NCBI GenBank assembly: GCA_025201375.1
Contig: JAIWZP010000018.1
Coordinates: forward strand, 474,382 to 538,381
Reading direction: 5' to 3'
Source of the DNA: Gongronella butleri
Taxonomy: Eukaryota; Mucoromycota; Mucoromycetes; Mucorales; Cunninghamellaceae
DNA: 64,000 nt
Position numbers and translations under genes: made by a program. Under the pieces are notes generated by a model. The model searched no databases, was not told where the DNA came from, and worked only from the letters and a program-made list of their open reading frames with translations. Below, piece after piece: positions 23,243 through 35,729 of this stretch (position 1 is the first letter of the stretch; each line of letters opens with the position of its first letter).

Positions 23243-23722
23243 GGAATCGGCCCATCATCGTGATTGGCGGCAAACGAAAAAATAAAAAATAAAAAATAAA
23301 AAGGGGGGCCAAATCCATCGGATCTCGCCTTTTTTTTTTTTTTTGTATCTTTTTCTTTTTGAATAATGTTGAAAAGAGCGCTCTCACACATGCTACGCGC
23401 GAATTTGCATGTGGCGAGGCCATTGGGGTAATGGCGACCCATGAGCCACCTGACGCACACGGATCCAGAGACGGGCGAGGCGCGGATGGTGTCTGTGACG
23501 CAGAAAAACGACAGCAAGCGCCAGGCGCGGGCGTTTGGGCGCATTGTGTTGTCGGCCGACGCGTTTGCACTGCTCGAGAAGAACGAGATGCACACAGCAA
23601 AGGGCAATGGGCTCGTGGTTGCGCAAATTGCAGGCATCCAAGCGGCCAAAAACACAGCACAGCTGATCCCGCTGTGCCACCCGCTGCTTCTGGGTGTCAT
23701 TGATGTGCGACTCGTTCTCAAC
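23243..23722 (+). pseudogene. moaA 3' tail plus truncated moaC copy
   Basis: 23,243-23,350 matches the last bases and 3' flank of moaA (AATCGGCCCAT, GATTGGCGG, GGGGGGCCAAATCC). Next comes a moaC copy starting at ATG 23366, nearly identical to 37,032-37,385. The 22nd codon is TAA where intact moaC has CAA. The copy ends after VRLVLN at about 23,722, exactly where a family A repeat begins, so the catalytic C-terminal half is missing. It cannot make a working cyclic-pyranopterin synthase. Confidence 0.85.
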
Positions 23723-24140
23723 ATGCAGGTAGCCCTTTAAGAGGCTTCTCGAAAAGAAATTTCGTCGCAAAAAAAGGCCAAAAAAGACAAGATTACCTAA
23801 ATAAGCGCGCTTTTCAAGCCCATCTGCGCGACTTGGCGGGCGATTGTTGGCACTGGATGCGTGTATATTGATGAAGGTAGTTCGTCAATAGTCTTCTCAA
23901 AAACAAATTCGCGAACAAAAAAAAAAAAAGGAGAAAAAAGACGAGATTACGCGTAAAAGCGCGTATCCCAGGCCCATCTGCGCGATTAGTGCCATTTGAC
24001 GCGTACCTGTTGATGCAGCTAGGCCCTCAAAAGGTTTCTCGAAAAAAAATTCGCAAACAAAAAAGACATGATTGCGTGAAAAAGGGCGTTTTACAAGCCA
24101 ATCTGCGCGACATGGCGCACGATTGGTGCCATTAGGCGCG
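23723..24140 (+). repeat. Family A repeat, three units
   Basis: Units start near 23,725, 23,870 and 24,010 and match 6,645-7,050 closely. The first unit's GCAGGTAGCCC start abuts the broken moaC copy. The array runs on into block B in the same way that the first array runs into block A, so array and block were duplicated together. Confidence 0.75.
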
Positions 24141-25271
24141 CCCTGGTTGAAGCTTTCCAACAAGATATGAGTCACAGTGTCATGAAGATGCCATCGACCT
24201 GGAAAGCCACCAATTCCGTGTAAAAAGAATGGATGCATCGCTAAATTTTTTATTGTCGGATGAATTTGGGGAAATTCTAAAGCGTGCCAGCCACCAAGGA
24301 TGTTTTCCATTGCAAAGCCAGGGATCTTTCGCTTAAGCAGCTTGGAATTCAGGCAAAAAGAATACATAGAGCGGTGCTGATTGCCTTTTTGCTTCCACCA
24401 ACGTGGACCGGAGCCTTGACCAACAAGTGGACGGGGATCTTGCGTCGGAACTTGATGACATTTGGCTTTTTGCGTGCATTGCCTTCCTTTTGCTGCGGGC
24501 AGCACAGACCCTCGTCAAGCGCATCGTGGACCATTTGCACGAGTTCTCGGTCAATCAATGTGCAACCGGCCATGCACAGCGCAGATCTTTGAATTTGGCC
24601 TCGGGCTTGCTGGACAAGGGCAGCCAATTCGTCTTGGGCCGACTGCGCAATGCCAAAGGTCACGGCCAAGGTCTCGGTTTTGGATGAACCAACCAGTAGG
24701 TGCATCTTGGTAAACGCGACGCGCACCCACACCAGGTGACATGCCATATTTCTGCGCAAATGACAATAAGTTGTTGCCGAGACAGGCATTGGCTGTTGCC
24801 TGACGAATGGAGGCATCCTTGGAAAGCACCCGGAATTACGAAAGCCAGCAATCTCGTCGGGGTACAGGAGATGCTTTTGACAAATTGCTTGGTTTTGTTT
24901 CAAACATATTGCAACTGCTCGTCGCGCTCCCTGGATCCAGGATCGCCCTCGGCGTAGTCGATGTCGTCCACTTGCGGCTGCATAACTCGCGAACAATCGA
25001 CGCTCGTGTCGGATTCATTGTCAAATTCGACGTTCGAGTTCAATTCAAGTTTGGACGCTGCGGCATAGCGCCTCTTCTTCACATGTCTCTTTTAAAAAAA
25101 AGGGGGGGGGAGCGTTAGAGCCAAAAAAAAATGCGTGATAAACAAACGCATCAAATCTCTTTTGTCGCTTACCTTTGTGATGCGCAATGTGTCGAGCTCG
25201 TTTGGCATATTGATCTGCAAAAAAAAAAAAAAAAAAAAAATTAGAACCCGAGGTGCCTGAAAAATCCCTTT

Positions 25272-25307
<36 letters not shown>

Positions 25308-27420
25308 TTGTTGAATAGCGACGTGGTTGGCGTAAAATGCGACAATTGCGCCCTTGAGGATGGCGCCTAGCTCCGAGGTCGCCCCTAATTCTTGCCAGCG
25401 CGCCATGACCTGGCTGATAATGGATAGGGATTAACGGTCCACATCCGTGGTGGACTCCGCCCTGCAAAAGCGCGAGCATACGGGTCTGCATGATGCGAAT
25501 AATGGCCGGATCAGCTGGCCCGTGGCTCACATAGCCTGGATTCCACATGGATAGCACTCAACACGCCCGAATGAATCCTTGCGACCGTCGACGACCACCG
25601 TAAACACGGCATGAACGGCAGCCGAGCCTCGGAAATTGACGACATTTGGCGTTTTGCGAGCTGGTCAAGACGCCTGCAGGGAGTGGCAATACAATCACTT
25701 GCTAGGACCCCAAAAAGTGCTCTTAGAGCGTGCAATGCGTCGCACCTGGATGTAAAATACCGCGCTTTGCTGGTTTGCGCGGGCTTGTACCATTTCTTCT
25801 TTTCCATTGGAGGGCAGTTTTTGTCTTGGGCCGTGGCGTATGGTGTTTCTCGGTGATGTCCGCACCGCCGATCAGGACAGGTGATGGATGGACATGTCAA
25901 GGACATCTTGATTGGCACCGTGATGAAATCCAGGGCAAAATTGCTGAAACGCCTTTTTGATATTGGTCTTGATGGAGTCGATGGAGTCATTGCAAGGCAG
26001 GTAGCTTGAGTTGAGGTCTAATTTGAGCTTGCGCACAGCTTGCAAGTCCCAAACAGAAGGCTGGAACGAGTGGAACGACCCACCGGGTTGCACATTGAGC
26101 AAGAATTGGCGTTCGAGCAAATGGATGAAAAATTGTTCAGTGTTGTTGGCGAGCATTGTCGTTTTGGCATAAGGGACTTCCAGAAGAGGCGCCTCAAATA
26201 CAGCAGTGTGAATTTCATCGCCTTGATGAAATTAGCCAAGCGATTGGAGCCGTGCGCGTGGCTGTCTTTCTCTGCACGGATGGAAGCTGAGCGTGTTGTG
26301 CAACCCTACATAGCGCTCCCAGACAGGCAAGCCTTCAGGGAGCGGCGGCTCGCCAGCCGAGACCAATTTTTCACGTCACGACTGCACAAATGACTAATCA
26401 CTGTAATCTTCTTCATAGATAGCCAAAATGACTAGCAGCTCGCCGACCGCGAACTTGTAAGAGCGTAATAAAAACTGACGCGTTTCAACGCCGTGGGCAC
26501 CTTGGTCTCGTCTTGAACGGGGCCTCTTTGATCAAGCTCAACAATGAAGACATCACCTTGTCCGAGACGAACGGCTGGTTTTCGGCGAAATGCAGCAACT
26601 TGTTAGCAAAGTCATCACCCTTGTCCTTGCTCAGCAGCATCCAAAAGTAATAGCTTGAGAATTGGACTCTCACTTGGCTCCGTTCAACGAGAAAGTCGAT
26701 TGCATCCAAGACTTCCGGGTACGACATTAAAACGTGAAAAAAAAGGTGAAAAAAAGGAGAAACAAAGAGAAAAAAAAAAGCAAAGGATATTAGATCTCTT
26801 TATTTTAATATTGCCATGTGCAAGGCTTACACAAAACGTTGCATGGTTGTACAAAAAAGTGACACCGGCGGGATCCTTCCGTGTGTTGTATTTTTCAACG
26901 TCATCAGCCGCTTTCTGAGCAATCCGCAGGTCTTTGATTGTCGCAATTCAAGCACCGCCAGCACACGTCGCGCTTTCGACGCGCTTATTCATGGTCGCGC
27001 CTATCAGGTCGCAAGGATCGTGTTTGTGCATGTACAGGTAAAAAATCAACAGAAGACGTGTCTTTTTGTGAATTAAAAGGGTACAAGATTGACGCGCGTC
27101 AGCGTGCTTGCGGTGGCAAGCAAGCGCGCCGCGGTCCATCGCAGCAACATGCCACAGTTGCCATTTGCTGAAATCAAGAAAAAATCAAGTGAGTCGAGCT
27201 TGAATTTACGATTCAATTGAAAATGAGGGACGTTACAAAGTTGATTCCGGTATCTAATAATCATTTGCCGCGAGAGGAGACAAGTGTCGTCTTGGTATTG
27301 GCCAGCAGGGTCTGTTTTGCTGTATCGTGGTCAATTTGGCGCTTGCAACGATCCTTGACGACCAAGAATGGTTGGCTTGCAGGCACACAGTGCAATCAGG
27401 GCTGAGTGATTCGATCCCTG
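24141..27420 (-). pseudogene. Block B: longer copy of the unrecognised multi-exon gene
   Basis: It matches block A piece for piece on the minus strand, but it keeps two parts lost from A. One is an exon after about 25,100 (RHVKKRRYAAASKLELNSNV...DPGSRERDEQLQYV). The other is a ~1.25-kb segment at about 25,835-27,085 that includes FLLNVQPGGSFHSFQPSVWD and SSYYFWMLLSKDKGDDFANK. Where A and B differ, protein is mostly conserved, so minus is the coding strand. Frame breaks remain (for example between KHLLYPDEIAGF and DASIRQATAN near 24,830), so this copy is also not clearly functional. KKRR may be a nuclear signal. The family is not recognised. Confidence 0.6.
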
Positions 27421-29204
27421 AAAAACCTTGACACGTCCGAGTTTTGAGTTCAGCATTCTCTAGCTCAAATAGTGGCGAGAGGATGCTCGAAAACGTGGGC
27501 ACGGCCACCTTGGACAAGGAAGCCGTGCCAAAAAGGAAAAGAAAGAGAAATAAAAAAAAGGAGAGAAAGGGGTGCTGAGCCGATGAGCGACCCAAGCTCG
27601 CTTTTATTTTTGTCTCAGGGTGCCATTGGACCACATTCATCAATGATGGCTCATTCAGAGGCTGCTGCAATGTGAAAAAAATCAAGGGGCTCGCTCCTCA
27701 AAAAAAGTGTCTGGCCACGCCCCACCGTTTGCATGAATTTCTGTGCAACCCCATGGCAGGCAGCGCCAATTTCATTGTTTCCGCGCCTATGCGTTTCCTT
27801 TTTGTACATCGGGCTAATTTCCGTCTCTTTAGACCCTAGGCAGCATATGGACTGGCATGGGCCCATTGGAATAGGACTTTTGACGCGACCACGCGACTCA
27901 TAGTGCCGTGGATTCGATACGTAAAAACAAGTATATTTAGAGTAGTAGCGCCAAAGGGCTAATTTTTCATTTAAAAGTCGCGACTTGCTTGAGAAGCACC
28001 AAGGACAACAAAGTTGCTTTGGGCAGACGGATGATCATGCAGCTCCCCAGCTGTCGGATGGGATTAGTTTTTATTCTGAAACATCCTCATTAGACGCGAA
28101 AAAGTGCACAAAGACTATAAAACATCCATTTTGGCTTTTCGAGGGACAATTTCAAAGCTCATTGGCTTATTTGTCTCGTCGTTCTAGAAAGGGCTTTCAT
28201 TTGAGCCGACTCTTGCATCACTGCCATCGTTGGATGGCGAACAATAGCCAAGAATTAAAAATGGCCAGAATCCCTGATGACTCTCCCTGGCCAATTTTCA
28301 AAAATCAAAATATGTTGCTGGATCTCGGCGAAATTTGGAGGGTAGCAAGATGAAGCTTCCGTCATCATTTCATATGCTGGCAAGGTCGTGCATTGTAAAA
28401 CAAGCTGAGGAGAAAATGGATATGGAAGCTCGAAAACATTGAATTTTCATTTCAATATCATGAACACACAACGTAATTTTAGCGGCCTGAAACAAATATA
28501 TTTCGCGCCTATGGATCGTGCGCACACGTGGATGCCGGCAATCACCAGAAAACGTGCTGTGCACGTGAATGGGGACGCGTCCAAACCGCGTTTTTAAAAT
28601 GTGATTTTCGGCACGTCAATGCTCTGGAACGTGCACAATCTTTGCATCACGCAATGCATACACATGGAACGCTGGGTGCTTCTCTCCAAGAAAATGTCAA
28701 GTTTTTTGGTATTGGTACACTCTCACGTCCAAGGATGAGCATTTGGAAACAATGGCCTCCAGCTCATTAAACCGCGATTTTCTCAAAATGCAGTAAGTGG
28801 AATCTTGTCAAACTTGCTGTGCTGTTCCTACTCCTTGATGCCCACCATCCCCCAAGTTTGAGGATCATTTGAGGAATTGCATTTTTTTTTGTGAAAATCT
28901 TGCCGTTCACCGTTTAAAATTTCAAACAGGTATGGCTCGTCCAATCGCGCTCCCAGAGACACAAAAATGGGCTAAAATGAAAAGCATGCTTCTCATTCTT
29001 TTGTTTTAAAAGTAGCGCATTCATTTTCGTGCCACTTTTTTTTCGATTTGCGACATATGCGTGCAAAAAATAGAAAATCTGAGTGTTTTGACCACGTTTG
29101 TCCTTTTTTCATCTCCTTTGCCTTTTTTCATGTTTCGATCGTTGGCTAATCGTCAGCTTTGGGGGCCACAAGGATGGCAATCTCGTTTTCGTCCATTTTT
29201 TTAT
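27421..29204. other. Gene-free region with a family C-like stretch
   Basis: About 27,400-27,470 resembles family C (GCTGAGTGATTCGATCCCTG, AAAAACCTTGACA and AGTTTTGAG compared with 44,755-44,820). I see no supported gene between here and the potassium channel's 3' end. Confidence 0.4.
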
Positions 29205-31931
29205 TTAATGGGCAGCAATGACATAAATAGTGTCAGTGGCGCGCAGCACAAGGGACGGGACGGGATTGGCATAGACAAAAGGCAAGTCGTTGCCCATTTC
29301 TTCGTCAGGGGCTCTAAAGAGTCCGACGGCCAGGATGCCATAGTCGAGCAGCAGGGCGTCAAAGAGGACGGAAAAGGTGGAGCCGACAAAGGCGTCGGGC
29401 ATGGGCATGGAAGTCAGATGCGGCGCGTGCATGCAGCTGGTGGACAGGGTAGAAATATCTTCTGCAGCGGCGTCGCATTGAAACAGCGGGCCGGGCATGC
29501 CACAGAGAGCCTTGATGATGGACACAATGTCCGGCTTGTAATATGTCTGACTGAGCAGTACATTGCTAATAAGGCTGTCGACAACCACCTCGCCTGCGGC
29601 GTACGCTGGCGTGTAAAAAACGTCAATCTCCTCGGCCACATCCTTGCCCTGCAGCAGCTGCATGAATCGAATGTTGGATTTTTCGGCTAAAAAAAAACAA
29701 AAACAAAAAATCAGCGATGCCTGGCCTCCTTCACAAGCGACAATGGGCCCACACTCACTGAGATTCACAATGCGGAACGTATCCGGCCTTTTTTCAGGGA
29801 GCAGCAAATCCATCAAATGACTTGTCATGCTAAAAAACGAAAAAAAAAAAGTTGTCAGTGTGTATCACGCTTCATGCATGGTCCAGGGGCGACTCATTTG
29901 AGCATAGGATTTACATGGCAGGGCTGTCAGAACATGGCTCGGCGTGGTCTTGCGGTTCAATGTCACTGTCAAACAACAAACATGAGAATCCCCCACTTTT
30001 TTTCCCCTTGTTTTTCAATTTTTCTACCTCATGACGACGACTTGTTGCGCATTCTTGAGTCCGGCACGCAAGAGATCATCGGGGTACCGTGGATTGCCCT
30101 GAAAATAACCGGGTCAGAAAAAAAAATACAAGTATTAAGCAACTTGCCGCCTTACCACAATGAAATACAGCTTTGGGAAGCGATTGAGCAGCTCAAACAT
30201 CTTGGCCTCGGGCAATGACCGGCATAGAATGACAATGTCGCGCAGATCATCGCGTTGCAAGTAGGGTGATCTGGAAAAAAAAGAGGGAATCAAATCAGCA
30301 CACTGTTTTGCTGTGTTTTACCCAATTCTGTACCTGAGGTTGTAGATGAATTTGAAAATGTTGGTAACCTTTTGCTGTAGACAGACGAGAATGTGGCCAG
30401 ACATGCCGACGGCGCTGTCAATGACGACATCGTGCAATTTGACGGGTTTGTCTAAAAGGTAGCAAAGGGGCAGGGAGATGCCGGTGATTTTTGTGTGCTG
30501 CTGCGGGTCGTAGGCCTGGCCCAAGCGCGCAATGAGGGTGCGGCTGCCGGTGAGCAAAGCAAGGCGTGTCGATGGCAGCTTTGAAATGCGATACTGGTGC
30601 GAATAGGACAAGGACGAGGGCGCGGTCTTTATGTGCAAGGACGGTGGGCGGCTGCCAGGGCGCACGTTGGTGGATGACGACGACGTTGACGTCGACTCTT
30701 GGCCAGGTGGCGGTGGCGGCAGTGAAGACGCGCTGGTGAGTTGGTGTGGCATGTCGTCGTCGCGCATAATCTCGCGCATCGAATGTTCGGCTTGATTGTC
30801 CATAAATATTTGCATGGACTTGGATTTGAAGAGCGGCGCCGGCGAGTCGGGACGCGTGATTCTCGAATTGCGCATGGCGTGGATCGTCTGCCACACGTAC
30901 ACGGATCCCTGTCGCCCAAAAAATGAAAAAAATGAAAAATGAAAAATGAAAAAAATGAAAAAAATGAAAAATGAAAAAAATGAAAAATGAAAAAAATGAA
31001 AAATGAAAAATGAAAAATGAAAAATGAAAAATGAAAAATGAAAAAAAAAATAAAAAAAAATGAATCTACTTACCATTTTTTTAATGTCGCGGACTTCTTT
31101 TGGACTCTCGGCCATGTACACGCACAGGTCATTGTCCTTGATGACATAGTAATGGCGTGGGTTTAGCAAGATTTCGTACCGATTGGTGTTTTCAATACGT
31201 GTTTTGACGGCAAACAGGATCACTTGGCATTCTTTGTAGACAATCTTGTGAAAAACACGTGTCAGCCGGGGCACACTCTCATGATAGCCAAAAAAAATTA
31301 CCCAGGACGCGTCGGCAAAGGTTAAACCAATGAGACACTTGGCAGGTGGGGCCATGTAAATTTCATTGCACGACCCATCGTCGTACTGGGCCTGCCATGG
31401 CTCGTCGTAGCGATTCATGGGCTGCCGCTGGTGCAGCAGGTTGGTCAGCAACGTGGACACGCCGCGGCAGCGGCAATTCATGGCCAGCAAATATTGCTTA
31501 AACTCGCCAACACAAATAATTTCCTTGGCGATCTTTTGGTACACGGCCGTGCTCGGCGACAGGTTGTAGGTATAGATGGGCACATTGTGGATGACCGTGA
31601 AACAATAGAGGGACCATAGCCGCACTGTGTTTCGCTCATCTTCCTTGGACGAGTCGGGTGTATTGTCATCTTTGTCGCGTGTCAAAATTCACGGTCAGTT
31701 TGCCCTGTTTCATCTTTTTCTGCATTGTAATCTGTACCTGAAATGGTAAAAATGGCCTTTGCATAGCGCGCTCGCTTTCAAAAACAAGAAAAAAATGAAT
31801 AAAATCGAATCCAATGCGCTTCCATGAGGCCCTTACAACGCGCAATAGGGTATCTTCGTTCTAAATCAATAACAAGTGAGCCTGGGGGAAACAAAGGTCG
31901 CCCGGATTTGCGCGACAAGTTTGCGAAAATC

Positions 31932-31962
<31 letters not shown>

Positions 31963-33956
31963 GGTTTTTTTTTGTTTTTGTTTACCAAGACGCTTCCATG
32001 CAAGAATTGGATGCGGTGCCCCCACATGGAATTGCGCTCCATGAGCTTGAGCTCCTCGGATGGCGGATTGATGTCCAAAAAGATGATGTTGAGGTGGGGT
32101 TCGGCGTGTTCCTGGGTAAAATGGTGAGTTTTCCGGCCTTTTTCGCGGCAGTGAGGCTTACGCGGTCCAAAAAGCCGTTTAAAATGTCATTGACCTGCTC
32201 CGGTCGCAGCGTGCCGACAATGAGAATAAATGGCAAAGAGCCCTTGCTGACATGGCCGCCGCCATCTGCCCAAACGCCAAAAAAAGGGGGGTTAGTCATG
32301 AACCGCGCCTTTTTTCTTTTTTTTTTTCATACCATTGCGCTTTTGCAGGGTCCTTGCGACGTCGGCCAGCAGGCTGGGCAGCACACAGAGTGAAATGACA
32401 ATGATGGCCATCATCACGACGCGACTTCCCTCGGTTTGCGGCGTGATGTCGCCATATCCGACGGTGGACAGCGTGACCATGACGACATATCTATAAAAAA
32501 TCGATTAGCGCGTTTTTTGGTTGCTTTTCCCATGGATTACAAAGAGTCCAAAATCGTGTAATTGACGCCTGCAAAGGTGGATTCGCAATATTGAAAGGCA
32601 GACATGCCATTGTACAAGAGCACCATGAGTGTGCAGATCAAATGGATCAGCTTGGATTTTAGCGGATCAATGGCCTTGTCTAGAACAAAAAAAAACGAAT
32701 GAGAACAACGTGTTTTTTTTTTTTCGACAATTGCGCGTTTTACCGGTCATTTGAAGGTTTGTGCGGATTTTCATGACGCTTTTGATGCGCAGCAACAAGA
32801 CCCACGATCGCAAAAAATAAGGCACGTATAGGAATTGGCCATTGTCGATGAAATTGGACAGCATAAAAGGCACCGTTGTCAGCAATTCAATCAGGCAGCG
32901 AAAGCTGAACAAGACGGCAAAGGGGTGACCAATCATGATGATGCCTGCGCACAAAAAAAAAAAAAAAAAAAACGTTGAGTTTACGGCTTCCGGTGCTCTT
33001 TTTTTTTTTTTCCATTTCACATACGCATGAAAAAGGAACCAAGATCCCACAAGGACACGAATTGGCATAAGCGCCATAGGTCGTAGGACCGCCACCGGTA
33101 CAACCATGGCGGATCGAGCTGCATATCGGACTCTTGCTTCATCTCGATCAAATAGAGCAGGCAAAAAAACACATCCACGAGCATATCGACATTGACCTGA
33201 CGCGGATTCCGGTCCAAAAAAAACAAGGTTACAATGATATCATCCGTGTTACAAGAAAAAAACAGGGTGGGCGCGCCACTTACAAAGAGAATGATATTTT
33301 GATTGGATAGTAATGAACGTCGCAAAGAATTGATACGCTCGTCATACTTGCAAAACACCTTGACCTGGTGCAAAAACGACATTTCCAATTTTTCGTCCCT
33401 ATGGATTGGCCGCAATTGAGCCTTTTTTTTTTTTTCCCAATGGTAAGGGGAGGGCGGAGCGCTTACCTTGCGTGCATCCTGTTCAGGCGGTAATTCGTGC
33501 GGACGTTGCTGAGGTTGGCGCGGCCGTGTTTTTTGTTGAACCAGTGGTCAGCATCGTTACACCGGGTAGCCGTGTCAATGACCTCGGGCGCGCTGGCCAA
33601 GAAAAAAAAAAAAAGATCAGCAAGGGGGCGAGCCCATTTGATGTTTTTTTTTTTGCCCTTTTTTACGTTGGATCGAGCGAGGGAAACACAAGCTCGGAAG
33701 GTGAGCGATGCAAGTCTTGTGGCGGGATGTGATTGACGCCCAAGACGTTGGATAGGCGGCTGGACAGCTTGGGCCGGTGACGCTGCTGCAGGCGGTGCTG
33801 TTTCCGACGAGCGACCCGGCTACTTGTGCTAAAAGAGTCTTCGACGTCGCTGCTGCCTCGGGAAGACGACTCGTTGGTATTTATGGGAATTCCTCCATAA
33901 TTGGGCACGCTCGTCTGACAAAGCTGATTCTCCTCATCCTGCTTGGGGTGTGCCAT
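29205..33956 (-). CDS. Slo/BK-type potassium channel alpha subunit
   Basis: Eighteen exons join in phase to 1150 residues. From the 5' end they are 33956-33667, 33592-33467, 33398-33284, 33196-33025, 32944-32744, 32679-32541, 32490-32333, 32265-32162, 32111-31986, 31860-31837, 31774-31738, 31669-31074, 30908-30334, 30270-30156, 30098-30028, 29965-29915, 29829-29759 and 29686-29205. A Ser-rich cytosolic N-terminus precedes six membrane segments. S4 is FLRSWVLLLRIKSVMKIR, and the pore is VTLSTVGYGDITP (filter Gly359-Tyr-Gly). RCK1 follows (FILIVGTLRPEQVNDIL, LNIIFLDINPPSEELKLMER, AIFTISDDNTPD), then a linker and RCK2 (GHILVCLQQKVTNIF, DLRDIVILCRSLPEAKMF). The acidic calcium bowl of animal Slo1 is replaced by GKDVAEEID, so calcium gating through that site is doubtful. 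It is divergent from moaA with a 476-bp shared upstream region. Confidence 0.9.
30915..31060. repeat. TGAAAAA minisatellite inside a channel intron
   Basis: About 18 near-perfect copies of a 7- or 9-nt unit (TGAAAAA / TGAAAAAAA on the plus strand) fill almost the whole 165-nt intron between exons 12 and 13 of the potassium channel. Confidence 0.9.
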
Positions 33957-34171
33957 GGTGAAAAGGCAAGAAAAAGACGAGGGGAAAAAAGAAGAACAGA
34001 AAAAAAAAAAAAATCGACCGCGGGATCCGCGCTTTCTGAATAATTGGCTTTTTTTCTCCCGCCCTTCACACTTTTTTTATGTGGTCTCGATCAGATGATT
34101 TTCAAGCCGGGAATGAGGTCGTGTCATGTTGAAGGGGGTGGGGTTGGCGCGCACATGGTCATGGTGGATGG

Positions 34172-34213
<42 letters not shown>

Positions 34214-34432
34214 CAAAAGAGCCCCTATTTTTTTTTCTCGGTAGATGCAGGTTGGCGTCGGCAGGCCTCTTGCATGATTTGCAAGGAGCCATTCGTGTCT
34301 TTTTTATCGGCCATCTCTGTTTGATAGGGAACAGGGCGGCGGTTGAAAAAAGAGCGGATCTGCGCCTCCGGCGCCCATCGCCCCCTCTCTCTTTTTTTTT
34401 TTTTTGCATCTGTCTTTGCATTACTTGCTTTT

Positions 34433-35729
34433 ATGCGTCCTGTCAGCCATATTTGCCGTGTCCTGCGGGTAGCCAAGACAACAAAAGACGAGAAAAACAA
34501 AGGTACTCACCCTGAAAACCTCTTTTTGCTTTTTTTATTTTATTCTAGCGAACATACAGCTCTGCGCCAGCGGTTTCTGTCGCCTTGTCGTCTCTCCCAC
34601 GGCAAGTGTCACCTCATCTCGTAGATACCTTTGACAGACAACATACCTACTTGCGTATTTCGCTCACAGAGCGCTGCAACCTGCGGTGTAAGCAAATTGC
34701 GGCCGTTGACGAGCTTTTGTTTGGATTCTAATTGGAATTTCCAGGTACCTATTGCATGCCAGAAGAGGGCGTACCGCTCACGGCGCGCGACAAGTTGCTG
34801 ACGACCAGCGAAATCCTGCATTTGGCGGATCTCTTTGTGCAGCAAGGCGTGACAAAGATTCGATTGACGGGCGGCGAGCCGACGGTGCGCCCGGACATTG
34901 GCGACATTGTGCAAGGCATTGGCGCCCTGAAAAGCAAAGGCCTCGAGTCCCTCGGCATGACGACCAATGGCATTGTCCTGAAACGCCATCTTTCCCGGTT
35001 TACCGACGCCGGCCTCGATGCTCTCAATGTGAGCTTGGATACACTGGATAGCAACATGTTCCAGATCATGACAAGGCGGAAAGGTAGCTCGTTTATTCCA
35101 AGAAAAAAAAAAAAAACTATTGCTCATTTTTTTGGCACCCAACAGGCTTTGACAAGGTCATTGGGGCCCTGGAAGAGGCCATGGCGCTCAATGTGCCGCG
35201 GATCAAGATCAATTGCGTGGTGATGCGCGGGGTGAATGATGACCAGGTGCTCGATTTTGTGGCGTTGACCAAATCATGGCCAATTCGCGTGCGTTTCATC
35301 GAGTATATGCCCTTTGATGGCAACCGGTGGCAGCGTGACAAATTGGTGCCATATCGAGAACTGGTGGATCGCATTGAATCGGTGTATGGGCGCATGGAAA
35401 AATGCACAGACGACGCGCACGACACGACAAAATTGTACAAAGTGCCAGGTTATGCGGGGCATGTCGGCTTCATCACGTCCATGACCGATCATTTTTGTCA
35501 CACGTGCAACCGGCTGCGCATCACCGCCGACGGCAGCATCAAAGTGTGCCTCTTTGGCAATGCAGAGGTGTCACTGCGTGACATTTTGCGCACCAGCGAC
35601 GAAAACGACGTGGATGACAATTTATTGCGCGTCATTGGTGCTGCCGTCAAAAAGAAAAAGAAGCAGCATGCGGGCATGTTTGAACTGGCTGCCAACAAGA
35701 ATCGGCCCATGATCCTGATTGGCGGCTGA
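34433..35729 (+). CDS. moaA: GTP 3',8-cyclase (molybdopterin step 1A), mitochondrial
   Basis: Four exons (34433-34468, 34549-34687, 34745-35083, 35146-35729) give 365 residues. The radical-SAM motif CxxxCxxC is C55-NLR-C59-TY-C62, with the middle Cys codon split by intron 2. The GGEP motif is [11 protein letters not shown]. The C-terminal iron-sulfur cluster CxxC-x13-C is seen at [18 protein letters not shown], and the protein ends in Gly-Gly as active MOCS1A proteins do. The N-terminus ([19 protein letters not shown]) is basic and Ser-rich, a likely mitochondrial presequence. It converts GTP to 3',8-cyclo-7,8-dihydro-GTP for MoaC. Originally its stop lay about 80 nt from the moaC start; RFC1-like pseudogene DNA now separates them. 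Confidence 0.95.

Noticed and set aside
30318..31685. Single 455-residue frame covering part of the channel
   Set aside because: It reads through the minisatellite intron and starts at a TTG. Splice sites and RCK alignment show separate exons.
31670..31740. Apparent frameshift in the channel near 31,685
   Set aside because: It disappears when the 37-nt exon 31774-31738 and its GTACAG...CAAAG intron are used, which gives AIFTISDDNTPD in phase.
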